Below, one piece after another: positions 24,793 through 36,454 of a stretch of 64,000 nucleotides of DNA. Position numbers and translations under genes: made by a program. Where the stretch lies: assembly GCF_958979055.1 (NCBI RefSeq), contig NC_084899.1, positions 3,099,001 through 3,163,000 on the forward strand, given 5' to 3'. The notes below the pieces were generated by a model. It was not told the DNA's origin and searched no databases. It saw only the letters and a program-made list of their open reading frames with translations. The DNA comes from Alnus glutinosa (Eukaryota; Streptophyta; Magnoliopsida; Fagales; Betulaceae). Numbering within the stretch: position 1 is the stretch's first letter; every line of letters begins with the position of its first letter.

Positions 24793-24802
24793 CTATATAA
24801 AG
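24793..24802 (-). promoter_or_regulatory. TATA box of receptor copy A
   Basis: CTTTATATAG on the minus strand lies 54 bp upstream of the preferred ATG (24739) and 30 bp upstream of the alternative ATG (24763). A start of transcription 25-30 bp downstream would leave almost no leader for the upstream ATG, which favours 24739. Confidence 0.5.
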
Positions 24803-25026
24803 ACGTTAGACGTCGAAAATTCAACGAGGGTCGCTTTGGCTATTCTTTCCTGGGAATTAAGCAGAGACGTTGACCATAAGTATATTACTATTGAAGTCTT
24901 GGTGAGCTCAAAAACAAAATAAATAAATAAATATTGTCTCGTACGGAATTAAAGATTAGCATTATAGACGTTCTTTAACCATTCCGGCTTTACCTCATTC
25001 GATCACTAACAATCCTGGAAGGAAGA

Positions 25027-25605
25027 TGCTACACCAACACCCATTTTTTTACACCCTGACGTGACAACACCTTCAGCACTTTTTTTTTTCCCCGTTTTCT
25101 TTGTTGAAAGCAGATCGGCTTCTTTCTTCCTTTTTCTTTTTTTTTTCTTTGAAAGCAGATCGAGGGTTCGGGGTTCCTTTTTTTTCATTCTTCAGGCATC
25201 ACCGTCATTGTCACCGTCTGAACCGGCGACATTGGGGTATGGATCTCGTCGTTTCGGTTGCGCACGGATCCGACCTGAAACTCGGGTGGATCTGCCTCGG
25301 TTGCTCGTCGGTGGGTGTGTTTCCGATCCGGGAGTCTCACGGATCCGACGACTCTGGTGATGAGATCGGCCGGGTCCAGCAGAGCGGAGGGTCCACGTGG
25401 AACGACGGCTAGGTTCAGGCGGCGCGGAGGGTCGGGCACAGATGGTTCTTCTCCACGCATGGATCCGACCCGAAACTCGCGTGGCGCCGGGGTGGTTCGG
25501 GGTGGGCAGTTTTGGTTTTGGAAACTGGAAAGCCACCCGATCTAGGAAAAAAAGAGAAAAAAGAGTTGCCACATCAGGGTGTGGGATTTGGGTGTAATTG
25601 TAGCA
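25027..25605. mobile_element. Pack-MULE-like element in the 5' flank of copy A
   Basis: The left end (tgctacaccaacacccat, then acaccctgacgtgacaac) is an inverted version of the right end (gttgccacatcagggtgt, then gggtgtaattgtagca), giving terminal repeats of about 42 bp. The interior is strikingly GC-rich (25200-25520) against AT-rich surroundings, which is typical of captured gene fragments. The interior is open in several frames on both strands, but none matches a family I know. A clear 9-bp target duplication was not seen. The element ends about 225 bp upstream of the TATA box of copy A. Confidence 0.55.
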
Positions 25606-25794
25606 GCCCTCATCCTGGGATCGCAGTTCCTGAGTATTCGGAATATATTATAACTAGTTTGAGAATGAGAAGGCCGGATCCTCGTTTTCGCCGAAAAGAT
25701 AGAGCAGTGTAGTTCCGTCTTGTTGTGAAAAAATGGTGAACGTTTCCAGTCACTTGAAAATAATAGAGAGCGGCCAAAATCAGGAATTGATATA

Positions 25795-26760
25795 ATGTTT
25801 ACAACAGGACCATCACTGTACCTCGCAATGTCAGCTTACGCTCGTCGAAACTTCTTCGCTTAGCTCTCCCTTGAGCGCAGGCAGGGGAGGAGGGAAGAGT
25901 TCTGTTCCCCCACCCCCCCTTCCCCGCGCCATGGAGCCTTTTTACTCCCCCATGTGCAGATTCTCCAGGTCCCGAAGAGAGGGTTTTCCTCCTCTCATTG
26001 AGTTCGAATAGGGAAAATGGGAAGAGCTCTGTCTCCGCCCTCTTGCGTTTCTCCTCCGTCCTCTTTTTTTTTTTTTCTCCCATTATTATCAAAACTCAAT
26101 AATAACTTATCATAAATTAAATTATGTTATATCATTTTTAGAGAGACATAAATATAACATCTTAGAGCCAAGCTGAGGGTGTGAAAGTGAAAAAAAAAAA
26201 ATGTCAATTTTTATAAATTTTTAATAATTTAGGGACTGAATAGTAGTCACTAGTTCACTCACCAAACATTTTTTGTTAAACTGATAATTTTTTAATATTT
26301 TAACTATTTTGATAAAACTGTTAAGAATGTTCTACCTACCATAACGTGAAAAATGGAAAAGACAGCATTGAACGTTCAAGGAAAGAGACATTCCTTGCTT
26401 TTTTTCAAAGAGAAAATGTATGTAATAGAATACAACTGGTGGAAGTTTTTCGACGCAATTTAAATGGTGGGACCTTCCCTTTCCAGACAATTCCCACAAC
26501 GAGAATCATCTTTTCCTTCCCAACAATTTCCACCACGAATCGGTATATCACTATATCTCAATTATCAACTCATTAATTTTTCTCACCCCTATTCAAAGTC
26601 CACGCAAGAGTAATCGCTCTTAGTGACGACGGCCCTCCTCCACTAAAGCAACCTTTTTTGTTTTTTTTTTTTTTTTTCTATTCTCGTCTCTCTCACAACT
26701 TTTCCAAGTGTAATTATTGGTGCTAAAAAAAAGTCCTCCATTCATTTAGTCAGTCAAGCA
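25795..26760. repeat. Duplicated intergenic block (paralogue of 53074-56510)
   Basis: Segments starting gtttacaacaggaccatcac, the gcaggggaggagggaagag motif, the gagttc-aatagggaaaatg motif, the ccaaacattttttgtta site and the ttcaaggaaagagacattcc motif recur in the same order at 53074-56510. This copy lacks the Harbinger-like element, so it provides that element's empty site at 26276-26278. No gene is seen. Confidence 0.75.
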
Positions 26761-26812
26761 TCCAATCATGGCAGGATGAAAATGATTAGTCAGTCGGCAC
26801 ATCCTACATCTA

Positions 26813-27515
26813 TTTCGATGTAAAATGACTTTTAAAAAATAATTTTAATATTTTATAGTGTTTGATAAGGACGAAAATAATGATCAACGAAAATTATTTT
26901 CAATTTAATCGTAAAAATTTCTTTAATTTTTAGAAAACGATTTACGGTTTTAAATCATTTTCTAAAATTAAACTCTTCATTTTTACACGCACGTTTGATA
27001 TTCGATTGTCAGAATCCGGCCATGGTCGGTCGTCGGAATCTAAGCAGCGCCGGAATCCGACAACATCCGGCAACCGGAATACTGCCAGCACCAGAATCCG
27101 ACGACATCCGACAACCTTCGCCGAATTCCAGCGAACCAGATTCCGACCAAAACTGGCCGGAATCCAGCCATGGTCAGAAGCCGGCCAAATCTAGTCAAAT
27201 TGGCCGAAATACAGCCGGATCCGGTGACTAATCCAGCTGGATCTGGCCAAAATGGCTGGGATCCGATCGGATCTGACCGGAGTCCGGCAAGAGTCTGGCC
27301 AAACTCCGATCATTTTGGCCAAATCTGGCTAAACATGCTCGCCGGAATCCGGCAACGGCAACCGGACGTTACCGGATTCCGGCAGCAGTTGCATTTTCGC
27401 CTTTCGTAATTTTTTCGTACGAACCAAACACCAAAAAATGTTTTCTAGAAAATCATTTTTTCTGAAAATGATTTTGTCGAAAATATTTTACGACGAAAAC
27501 CATTTTACATCGAAA
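26813..27515. mobile_element. TIR element with a GC-rich minisatellite core
   Basis: The 15-mer tttcgatgtaaaatg (26813-26827) has an exact inverted copy at 27501-27515, and similarity continues inward over AT-rich arms with ttttcg and gattt motifs. The centre (about 27010-27385) is a degenerate array of ccggaatccggc-like units, far richer in G+C than the arms. The open frames across it (for example 26995-27231) reflect the repeat, not a protein. It is a non-autonomous DNA element. The superfamily and target duplication are unclear. Confidence 0.55.
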
Positions 27516-28204
27516 CAAACGGAACATCAATCTCACCATAAGGAGCCTATCAGTAAATTGTGGGATTATGTCTAAAAATTACCGAAGGACCAAACAACAG
27601 CTACATTCATTCCATCTAATCTGCAAGGATCCAAACATGCAGCCAAAGGTATGTGATTATCAGCAATGAAAAAGAAAAAGCATCCAAAAATGTGGACCTA
27701 TAGTGGGAAAGAAGAAAGGCAGCCATTGAGGAGGCCAGAACTTGACTTGACTTGACTTGACCTGACCTAGTGTCACTTCAAGTTGGAACCCATCTGCACG
27801 TCAGGTAGAATCTTAAACTACACTTCGAGTGAGCTTAACCAACCCTAAGAAAGTGCAGAATAGGGTAGAAGACGATGGGAGATGGCATTTCCTTCCCCCC
27901 ACCCAGATGAGAAAAAAAAAAAATGAGGATGGCATCATAAGGCATTTGTGCTTTCTATTTTTTCCTTCGGCATTCAAGAGAATGCGACAATCTGCTTCTC
28001 TGTCATTTCCTTCAGGTATATCGAACTGACAACAAGAAACACTTATCACCCTTCATTTAAATTGACATCATTGAGAACATAGGGCATCGTTTGGCTGGAT
28101 AAAAGATGATGTACTTATGAAAGTGTAGGAGAGTTATCTTTATTAAAAGCACTTTAACTAATCTGCCTACTTATTTCTTGTCTATTTTTCCCCCTTCCAG
28201 TTGG

Positions 28205-29335
28205 TGACTAAGGTGTATATTCCGATAGTTGAAGGAAGGTTGGGGGTTTAGAATTTACTTGTTCAACCAGGCTCTTTTGGGGAAGTGGTTGTGACACTAC
28301 GTTCATGAGAGAGCGACCTTATGGAGGTTGGTTGTAGATTCTAAATATAGCAGTTCTTAGCATGGGTAGTGTTCTCATGAAGTTCATGAGTCGCATGGGA
28401 TGGGGCTCTGAAAAAAATATTAGGAAGGGTTGGGGGAGTTGTCTAGCCACACTAGATTTGAGATGGGGGATGGCTCCAAAATCCGTTTCTCACATGATGT
28501 TTTGGTGTGGGGCTCAAACTCTCAAGACATCTTTTCCAGTCTTGTTTAGCATTGCCCGTTTTAAGGATGCTGTTGTGGTAGACCATTTGAAACTTTCTAG
28601 TGCCTTCTCAGAGCAGCTCATGATTGAGAGATAGATCACTTTACCTCACTCTTCACATTGTATTCTATTAGAGTGAGACAAGGCGTAGAGGACAGACTTT
28701 CTTAAATTCCTTTCAAGAGAGGGTCATTTGATGTTAAATCTGACTATAAGGTTCTTGTTCCCTATGCTAATATTCATTTTCTTTGGATTAGTATTTGGCG
28801 GAATAGGGCTTCCTTGAAAGTAGCTTTCTTCGATTGGTTGGCTGCCTTAGGGAAGATCTTCACTATGGACAACCTAAACAAATGACATATCATTGTGATT
28901 GAGTGGTGTTGCATATACAAGAAGAATAAGGAGTCGGTAGACCATCTTCTACTCCATTGTAAGATCGCATGTGCTCTTTGGAATACTATTTTCAGCAATG
29001 TATGATTGGTTTGGGTTATGCCTAGAAGGGTGGTTGATCTCTTTGCTTTTTGCACGGCGCTGGGGGTAGGTTTTAACTTGATGCAGTTTGAAAGATGAAT
29101 CTACCTTGCCTAATGTGGTGTTTATGGAGAGAAACAAACAATTGGAGTTTTAAGGACCATGAAAGGACCTTGAAACTCTTTCTTTGGGACGCTACCTCAA
29201 ATTGTAGTATTTCGAACTTCCATGCTTTCTTAGATCTTTTCTCCACTATTAGCTAGTCTTCTCTCTTATGTGCTTGGATTGTACCTTTGCGCCTGTCAAT
29301 GAATTTGTGATTACATATAAAAATGAAAAAATAAA
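28205..29335 (+). pseudogene. L1-type LINE relic, 3' end of the polyprotein
   Basis: This is a 5'-truncated, stop-ridden LINE remnant. Its conceptual translation follows the C-terminal reverse-transcriptase region and the zinc-binding domain of plant L1 elements: VYIPIVEGRLGV, DQTLKTSFPVLFSIARFKDAVVVDHLK, IWRNRASLKVAFFDWLAALGKIFTMDNL and [19 protein letters not shown]. Several frameshifts and in-frame stops are present. It ends with a LINE-like tail (gtgattacatataaaaatg and A-rich). From 29336 to about 31240 nothing beyond AT-rich DNA without genes is recognised. Confidence 0.8.
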
Positions 29336-31368
29336 AGAACAAACTTATAAAGACAGTGAATCAGATATCGCGCCATTAATGCTGGGTGAAGTAAAAGGGA
29401 TCTAAAAAGGTGTCTAAAGATATCTGATAGGATTGTTGAATGTCTCAAATTCCGCAAGGGGATGTGGAAGGGTTATTTTTCTTTTTTGTTTTAAAATCCT
29501 GATATTACATACTAGGTTGCAATAAAAGCAAAAGGCAACCAATTTTAGAGGAATTTTCCTATAAAATAATTTACAACAGAGTAATTCATGTATTGTTCCA
29601 AAACTAGCAACAAACATGAGCATCACATCTGCTTAACAGGCAATATATGCTTTTAGATTCACCTCACACCTCAAATCTTTTAGTTGGGGAAGAGTTAATG
29701 TAATGTAGAACAAACCTAAGCATCATACCTAGGGTTTCTCGGCATCACAACTTGAATATAGTTGCATCACATAATCCACAAAAATAATAGTTGCTGGAAT
29801 TTTCATACTCATCTTCTATATTCAATAATCATAGAAAAAACCATTACATCCATATCTATAGATGTCTAATGCCTAATCTCCAATAGACTTCAGACTCCTT
29901 GAGCTTTAACTACTAAAGTGCAAAATAAATAACTAGTGAAACCCATGAATAAAACACAATACCAATAATAAGCCAAAGTACAAAATCAAATCAAAATAAA
30001 CTTAAACTAAATCATACAAGCTCCCATGTAGACTCCACATCATCTAACATGTGCCAAAGTTTAGGCCTTGGAAGCATGTTTTCCACACTTTCTATAAACT
30101 TTGTAAGAGTGTTGCCACTTCTCAACATCATACAATACACCCTAAACATGATGCAACATAGCAGAACTTGAGAGTTACGCAAAAGAATAAGGCTAGGAAA
30201 CATTAAATCTTAGCCAATTTGGAGTTGGCCACGGTAGACTCCACACTATTCATGAATCATATCACAACATTGGACCTAAGAGAGGTGTATTGGGCATACA
30301 GTGGAAGTGATAATACCTTTCTCAATATATCATTCAAGTGTAACTCAACCGAGTAACTAGGCAAAATATCCAACATTCTGACACGTCCAACCAAAAACAG
30401 TCAATTGGGGCATTAGCCAATTCGGAGTTGGTAAGGAATTTCAGAAACCAACAGTGGTCAGATCAGCCGTCAGTTATGGGTGGTGGAAAACCGACATGAC
30501 ATTTACTTACCCAACCAACCGATATAGGGTTATGTAAATGTCATTTTCTTTATGGTTTGCTAATTGCTAAAGCCACCTACTAATCTGCTTCTTGCCACAA
30601 ACACGGTCCATCCCATCGCCATCCAATTGGACAACCATGCGATCGCTACCCTCCCTTCCCCTGAGCATGATAATGACGGTGACTCCCCCTGCAATCCTGT
30701 GCCAACTATCACCATTAGTGGCACTTGCATTTGCAGAATGGAGTCCTTGTCACCCTTCACCTAGTGGCCACCTCATTCCCAAGCTCGTCGAAGTTGGTGC
30801 TCTCTACATGACGTAGCAAAAGCAAAAAGGAAGAAAAGAAGACCACATTTTCTTTCTTGAATACCTTAAAATCAGAAAGAAGAAGAGAGAACAATGAAAC
30901 CCAATTTTATGTTATTGAAGATTAATCCAAAGACTGTCAGAACATAACATATTTAACACAACTGCCACTGTAAATAAGGGTGCATGTTTGAAACCCATTT
31001 AAACACCGCTTTGAACAAAACTCTCAGTTTGACTCGCATTCAAACGCATTTGGAACGAAATTTGTCTGAATTCCATTAGAATTCCATTAAAAAGAAACTT
31101 TATGTATGATCTCAGAAATCTTTGGATGAACTTTGTTCAAGCCTATCAAGTTTTGTTCAAATGCTACCCTGGGTGTTCACTTTCAAGTCGCACCATACAG
31201 TTTTGTGAGACTTGTTCTTCGCCATTGGGTGTGATATTAGTTGTTAATTACTTTGGTCTTAATCTCTAGGTATTAGCACAAAGCATACTCCTAGTGTGAT
31301 TCAATCTCCTAAGAATCCTAGTGAGTATGCTGATAGACTCCCGGTTGATCAATCCTCCTAGTGAGTGT
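29336..31368. other. Intergenic DNA, no recognised feature
   Basis: This is AT-rich sequence with only short open frames on both strands, none with a recognisable domain. A somewhat GC-richer patch at 30590-30810 contains two overlapping 66-74 codon frames without family resemblance. I see no terminal repeats or RNA gene here. Confidence 0.5.
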
Positions 31369-31576
31369 TGATAACACAACCAGCTGATAAGGATAAGGTT
31401 ATCTAGAGGAGATTTACTTGTAATTAGATTTCTATCTAAGAGTTTGTATTAGATTAGAATACTAGAAGCTAAGGCTTATCGTGTAAACTATACTACCTTG
31501 CAAGTTCTATATATAATTCAATATATGCTCACTAGATGAGCAAGCTTGAAAGCCAATATACTCTAAAATCTTACAC
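31369..31576 (+). repeat. Possible solo Copia-type LTR
   Basis: The stretch begins TGTTGATAAC and ends TCTTACA. It contains a TATA-like ctatatataattc (31508-31520) followed by ctcactagatgagcaagc, an arrangement common in Copia LTRs. No second LTR, primer site or clear 5-bp target duplication was found, so this is a tentative call. Confidence 0.35.
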
Positions 31577-31639
31577 AAGGTTACTCCTATTGCTGTTATA
31601 AATTAATTGAAAACAGCCATTTTTAGGAAGAAAAAAAAT

Positions 31640-32710
31640 CCATTTTTTTTTGTTTTAATTCGAACAATACAAAAGAGAGATACACAGGATCACCCTTTAG
31701 CAGGTCACAAAAAACAATATGCTGGGGCAGCATGAAAACCAGTATGAGCCCATACAAACAAGAGGAAGAAGCCCACTTTGCGAGAAGGTGAGCGTGCTGA
31801 TTGGCTTTCTAGGGCATGGAGAATCAACCAGCTTGGGTTACTTCTAAGAATGGCATGAGCATCAGAAATAACTGAGCATATCCCCAAGGAGGGAGGGAAG
31901 GATCCTAGAGAGCCTAGAACACTATAAGTGAGTCCCCCTCCACGAAGATGTGGAGTGATAACGCAAATGGGCTAGTGCTTTTCCTTGAGTCATTACAAAT
32001 GGTATCAGAGTCAGATTGTAACACCAGGCTATGAGGTACTGGAGCACCGTATGACGTGGTCCTAACAAGGACGTCCGTGATTTAAAAATGGGAGTTTGTA
32101 ATACCCCTATCCCAAATTGGGAAGATGAGGAGTAGCCCACATAGAGTAGATGGTTTATAAAGATAATTATGAGTAACAAGTCCCACACTACCTAGTAACT
32201 AGGTGAAATTGAATTTTATAATGAATTCTAAGAAAGTTCTAAATTGACTAGTCCTTTTTAGATGATAGTACAGATATGGTTAGCATTTTTTCCTGTGTCA
32301 TTACAAATAAGGTCAGCTAATATTTGAAGGTTGAAACAAGGGAGGATGACTCACCTGGAATAGACTGAAAATTTGAGATAGCAGGAAGCTAGGGGACTTC
32401 CCAGATTTTGACCGACCGCCCATTAATCCATTATGCACTCTGAAACAAAAGTCTTTCTGAATAAGTCACCTAGCACTAAGGAGCCCTTTTCCAAATCCAT
32501 GAAGGTGAGGAGTGGATTGAGGCTTGGAGGAAAGAAGAATTTTGAAAATACTTGACCCGAATGGCCTAAACCAATAATTTATCTTTTTCAGAACATAAGG
32601 CCCATCCCATTTTTGCCTAAAGGGCCTAGTTTGGATCTGCCATTCTTCTGAAGCCCAAGCCTCCTCTAGATTTTAGGAAGTAAATTGTCTTCCAGGCAAT
32701 AGGGGTAAAT
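31640..32710 (-). pseudogene. Second LINE relic (reverse strand), split by a mini-LTR element
   Basis: On the minus strand, 32707-32340 translates as a LINE reverse-transcriptase tail with in-frame stops (FLKSRGGLGFRRMADPN, AKMGWALCSEKDKLL, FRVHNG). Further along, 31890-31700 resembles the RNase H end of plant LINEs (SDAHAILRSNPSWLILHALESQSA). The two parts are separated by a small LTR element at about 31930-32307. The A-rich stretch near 31620-31665 may be the 3' tail. Confidence 0.7.
31930..32307 (+). mobile_element. TRIM-like miniature LTR element
   Basis: The primer-binding motif TGGTATCAGAGTC (from 31998) is followed after only about 85 bp by a purine tract (aaaaatgggagt) and an LTR starting TGTAATACCCC (32097) and ending gtcattaca (32307). 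The sequence just before the primer site (gctagtgcttttccttgagt, then cattacaaa) resembles the end of that LTR, as expected of a 5' LTR, which is truncated or diverged. There is no coding capacity. It sits within a LINE relic. Confidence 0.65.
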
Positions 32711-32889
32711 GTAAATTCTTCTAGTTCATACAGATGAAAGATATCATAGAAGTTAATCCTTGTACACAATGAAAAAAATTTCTTTCTTTTTTCTTTTAGG
32801 GGGGGGGGGGTGTTTTCCTCTATGGGTTCCAATGCTGCCCAATCAGCCGACAACCATCGGTCGGACCAGTTCAAAGCCCTCGATTTAGT

Positions 32890-35090
32890 TCGTTGGGGAT
32901 GATTTCTGGTGGCCAATACCGGTCAGCTTGACTTTCACAAACCCAGAGGGGCAGTTGCCTATCCCTACATAAGACTGTCTTTGCATCTGCTTTCCATATA
33001 TATTGCTATAGTATCATTTTCACTCTATCCATCTTACAGGGTTTGTGCTTGTTGGTGTGTAGTGTACTTGAAGAAAGGCAGGTGGACCCAAGACCAATAT
33101 AAATATCCCTTTTATTCAAGTGGCCTTCTTATTGGGCCCATTTGAAAAAATCATGGATCAAACTTTGCATAAGGCTATTTTAACTAACAAATCCATTTAT
33201 CCACTTACCAACTTTTAGACACCTACACCTTAGGAATTTGTGAACTTCCATACTGCATCCTGTTTCTCTCTTGTATACTCGTTGTGTACTTTGGGATGCG
33301 CCTTTGCATTTTTTAATGAATTTCGCGATTACTTATAAAAAAAATAAAAACTAATTCTGCATCCTGTAAACCGCTAGTCTGGCACAAAAAAGACAGAACT
33401 ATAACCATAAACAGAAAAAGGCCTAAAGATTTTCTTTTTGTTTCCTCTTATCCCACATTCCTACAATCTTTTATGCTTTCTCCTCCTGGTGAATTCAATC
33501 CTAAGAACTTCGGAATCTCGTTGTTTCCATGATGTCTGACTATGGCCAAAAACAACTTGTCGTCATGAAATAAAATCAAGGGTACTCAAGATATCATGAG
33601 ATCAATTGCCTCACAAATTATGTAGAACGAACTCAATATATTTTAAGTATCCTAAAATTATTTTAACTAAACATAGTTGGCTGCTAAGGAAAAGGGTGTT
33701 AGTGCGAAAGACTATAAAGCAAATAATGCCATCTCTCCATTCCCCAAAGTTCTTCGTTTCACAGTATGCAATGATTGCATAAAAAACCCACCATTTAATC
33801 CAAAATATCACACACAAGCAGAAAGAACAAACAGAAGGCTATAGTGCAAGTCTTAAACCAAACATATGGGGAAGTGTAATATATTACCTATGTTAATTAT
33901 TGTAACTGTTGGCCATTACACTCACTCAATAATAAAAATATATAATCCTTATCGCCCCCATAAACATCAAAATTTGTGTACTAGAGTAGGATAAAGGAAC
34001 AGTCTAATATCAAGAGCATATTAATACACTCAACATAGAAGAGCAAATATTGGCATGAATCTGCACCATTCGTGAATCATATCTCAACATTTGATCTATG
34101 GGAGAGGTGTGAGGGATACATACCAGCTATGCAGACGGTGGAAGCTAAGTGATAATACCTCTTCTCAGTACACGGTTCAAGAGTTATGCAAAAGACTGTC
34201 ATTGCATCCGATTCCCTATATATTGCTATAGTACCACTTACACTCTATCCATCACATATGGTTTGCGCTTGCCAGTGCATCGACCACTAAACAGAAAGGC
34301 GAGTGGGTGGGCCCAAGACCAAGAGAGATTTGTGCTCCTTGCAAAGAACAAGGAATCAAGCTTTGCATAAGGCTCCTTCAACTTAGGAATCCATTTATAA
34401 ACTTACTTTTAGTTGCAAACACCTTTAGGAATTACAGACCACTAGTATTGCCCTTTTTGTGACAGACTAGCTGTCTATAGGATGCAGAATTAGTTTATGG
34501 AAGTTCAACCTATCCTTGCTTAACATACTCTTGTTGCTAATGTTTTCTGGGGGTGTTTTCTGATTTTTGTTTGAAAAAGTATTCTGTTCTGATTTTAGAA
34601 GTGTTTTGTGTTTCAGTTGATAGTTAATATTTCTGTTTTGAGAAGATAAAACAAAAATTTCACCAAACGAAGCATGTTTCGCTCAGGAAAAGAGTGCTGT
34701 TGCAAAAGATTATAAGCAAATCATGATAAGCAAAAAAAAAAAAATTGCTTTGCGTGCTTGACTGCGCTTTGGTTTTTTTTTTTTTTTTAATGATATTTCA
34801 CTTACTTATAGAAAATAATAATAATAATAAAAATAAAAAGAGTATAAGCAAATCATGCCATATCTCCATTCCCCAAACTTTTTCATTTCACAATATGCAA
34901 CAATAGCACGAAAACACCACCACAAAAATCCAAAATGTCACACACACAAGACCAGAAATAACAAACACAAGGTTGTTAAAAAAAAAAAAACAAACAAACA
35001 CAAGGTGAAAGTGCAACTCTCAAACCAGACATAAGGGAAATGTAATTTATCACTTATGTTAACTATTGCAAATATTGGCCGATACACTAA
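32890..35090. repeat. Repeated fragments of the receptor-locus flank
   Basis: Positions 32930-33790 match 8780-10150 and 47820-48760 in order (ggtggacccaagaccaat, cttcttattgggcccatt, cctcttatcccacattc, ttgcctcacaaattatgtag, aaggaaaagggtgttagtgc). A second diverged partial copy runs from 34180 to 35060. Part of this lies at similar distance from dead receptor copies elsewhere, so a lost receptor copy may once have been here. No reading frame is convincing. Confidence 0.65.
33264..33350 (+). mobile_element. Short LINE/SINE 3' tail insertion
   Basis: The sequence ttgtatactcgttgtgtact, a T-rich cattttttaatgaattt segment and ttacttataaaaaaaataaa is the usual 3' end of plant L1-type elements. The 11-mer ctgcatcctgt stands on both sides (33253-33263 and 33357-33367). 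Compared with related loci the left side lacks aactaatt, so the repeat may be a target duplication with a small deletion, or coincidence. Confidence 0.5.
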
Positions 35091-35120
35091 ATCATAAAAA
35101 ACCATGGAAAATATTAGATT

Positions 35121-35233
35121 TACAACACCAATACAACAACTGTACAACAATCTCTCACATGAGGGTGGGTCCCACATACTGTGGTCCACCCTCATGTGAG
35201 GGGTTGTTGTACAGTTGTTGTATTGATGTTGTA
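35121..35233. repeat. Hairpin MITE next to the dehydrogenase relic (1)
   Basis: The arms 35121-35168 and 35186-35233 are inverted copies (tacaacaccaatacaacaac against gttgttgtattgatgttgta) with ctcacatgagggtgg at the centre. A sister element is at 36345-36454, and the two bracket the dehydrogenase relic. Confidence 0.8.
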
Positions 35234-35307
35234 CAAGAATCAAGTCCCAAAAACCACTATACAATCTTTATCGCCCCCATAAACATTAAAAAAAAATGTG
35301 TACCCGT

Positions 35308-35912
35308 CTAAGACGAAGGAGCCGCCGCCGGAGCAGATTCAAGCGAAACATTATTAAGCCGCTCCAGAGCCAAAATAAGCGCTTGGGGTCCCCAAGTTGC
35401 CCTCCCCATGAGCCTTGAGCGACAGATAGAGCTGCTGAGCCAGAGCCAGCCCGGGCAAAGCCAGACCCATTCTCTGACACTCCTTCAAACATATCCCCAA
35501 GTCCTTCACAAAATGGTTCACATAGAACCCAGGCTCCAAATCTATCTTCAAGATCCTACTCCCATACAAGTCTAGCGACTTGGACCCCGCCGCACCCGTC
35601 GAGATGGCGCCCAGGAACAGAGCCTTGTGCGCGTACACCATCCCCTCCACTAACCCCACCATCGTCGAAGCGATCACCACCTGGTTCGCTAGCTTCGAGA
35701 ATTGCCCCTTTCCGGGGGCACCCATGTAATTAACCTTACCCAGAAGGGCAAACAGCGGGTTCAGGCGCTTGACTACTGTCTCGTCCCCGCCGGCGAAGAT
35801 CGCGTGGGTTCCGCTCTTGGCGCCGAGGTCTCCGCTGGAGACCGGGGAGTCGATCGCGGCGCAGTCCTTGGAGGCAGCCGCGGCGGCGATCTCGTCGGCG
35901 AAATCGCTTCTC
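35308..35912 (-). pseudogene. 3-hydroxyisobutyrate dehydrogenase-like gene fragment
   Basis: On the minus strand this encodes the C-terminal two thirds of a beta-hydroxyacid dehydrogenase like plant HIBADH-like 1 proteins: DSPVSSGDLGAKSGTHAIFAGGD, KVNYMGAPGKGQFSKLANQV (with the family's catalytic Lys), STMVGLVEGMVYAHK, GFYVNHFVKDLGICLKECQRMGLALPGLALAQQLY. Such enzymes oxidise or reduce small hydroxyacids in amino-acid degradation or aldehyde detoxification. The NAD-binding N-terminus is absent, because an in-frame stop precedes residue DFADE at the left border. About five residues are missing after VYAHK, and one extra C near 35393 shifts the frame before ALILALERLNN. It is GC-rich compared with its surroundings, as expected of coding DNA moved recently. 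Whether it arrived through DNA or RNA is unknown. Confidence 0.85.
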
Positions 35913-36344
35913 CATTCTCTAAATTAATTACTCTCGAACGTCGCTTCTCCATTCTCTACCATGTTTTCGTTTTCACCTTCTATTTATCTCCCAAAATAGT
36001 AATTATAAATTATTAATGGTCTTTTTGAGTTTATAAATTTAAAAAATATGATTAAAAAATAACAATTTTTAAATATATAATATGAAAAAACGTAATTTTT
36101 AAAAGCGCACGTGAAACTTATATGTGCCATTTTTGGTTAAGGTTGATACCAATAGCTAAAGGAGAAGCGCGACCTTCTGCTAATTATATTTGAGGAGATC
36201 GATCGAGTTTTATAAATAGTAGCATATCTTCTTTTATGTTTTGATTTTGTTTTTTTTTTCCCAGTTGTTGAGTATTTAACCCCTTCCTCAACGACATTTT
36301 GGGTCATGTAAAAACCTTTTTTTCTTGAGATTTGATTCTTGTAC

Positions 36345-36454
36345 TATATCATCATAACAACTGCACAACAACCCTTCACATGAGGGTGGGCTCCAGTGTG
36401 TGAGACCCACCTTCATGTGAGGGGTTGTTGTGCAATTGTTGTATTGGTGTTGTA
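36345..36454. repeat. Hairpin MITE next to the dehydrogenase relic (2)
   Basis: It has inverted arms around cttcacatgagggtggg and cccaccttcatgtgagg, with outer arms containing caactgcacaacaacc and ggttgttgtgcaattgttg. It belongs to the same family as 35121-35233. The 430 bp between the relic and this element (35913-36344) hold a short direct repeat (cgcttctccattctcta at about 35905 and 35945) and AT-rich DNA only. Confidence 0.75.

Noticed and set aside
26995..27409. Several 62-79 codon frames on the plus strand
   Set aside because: All follow the ccggaatccgg minisatellite and are shifted versions of the same repeat.
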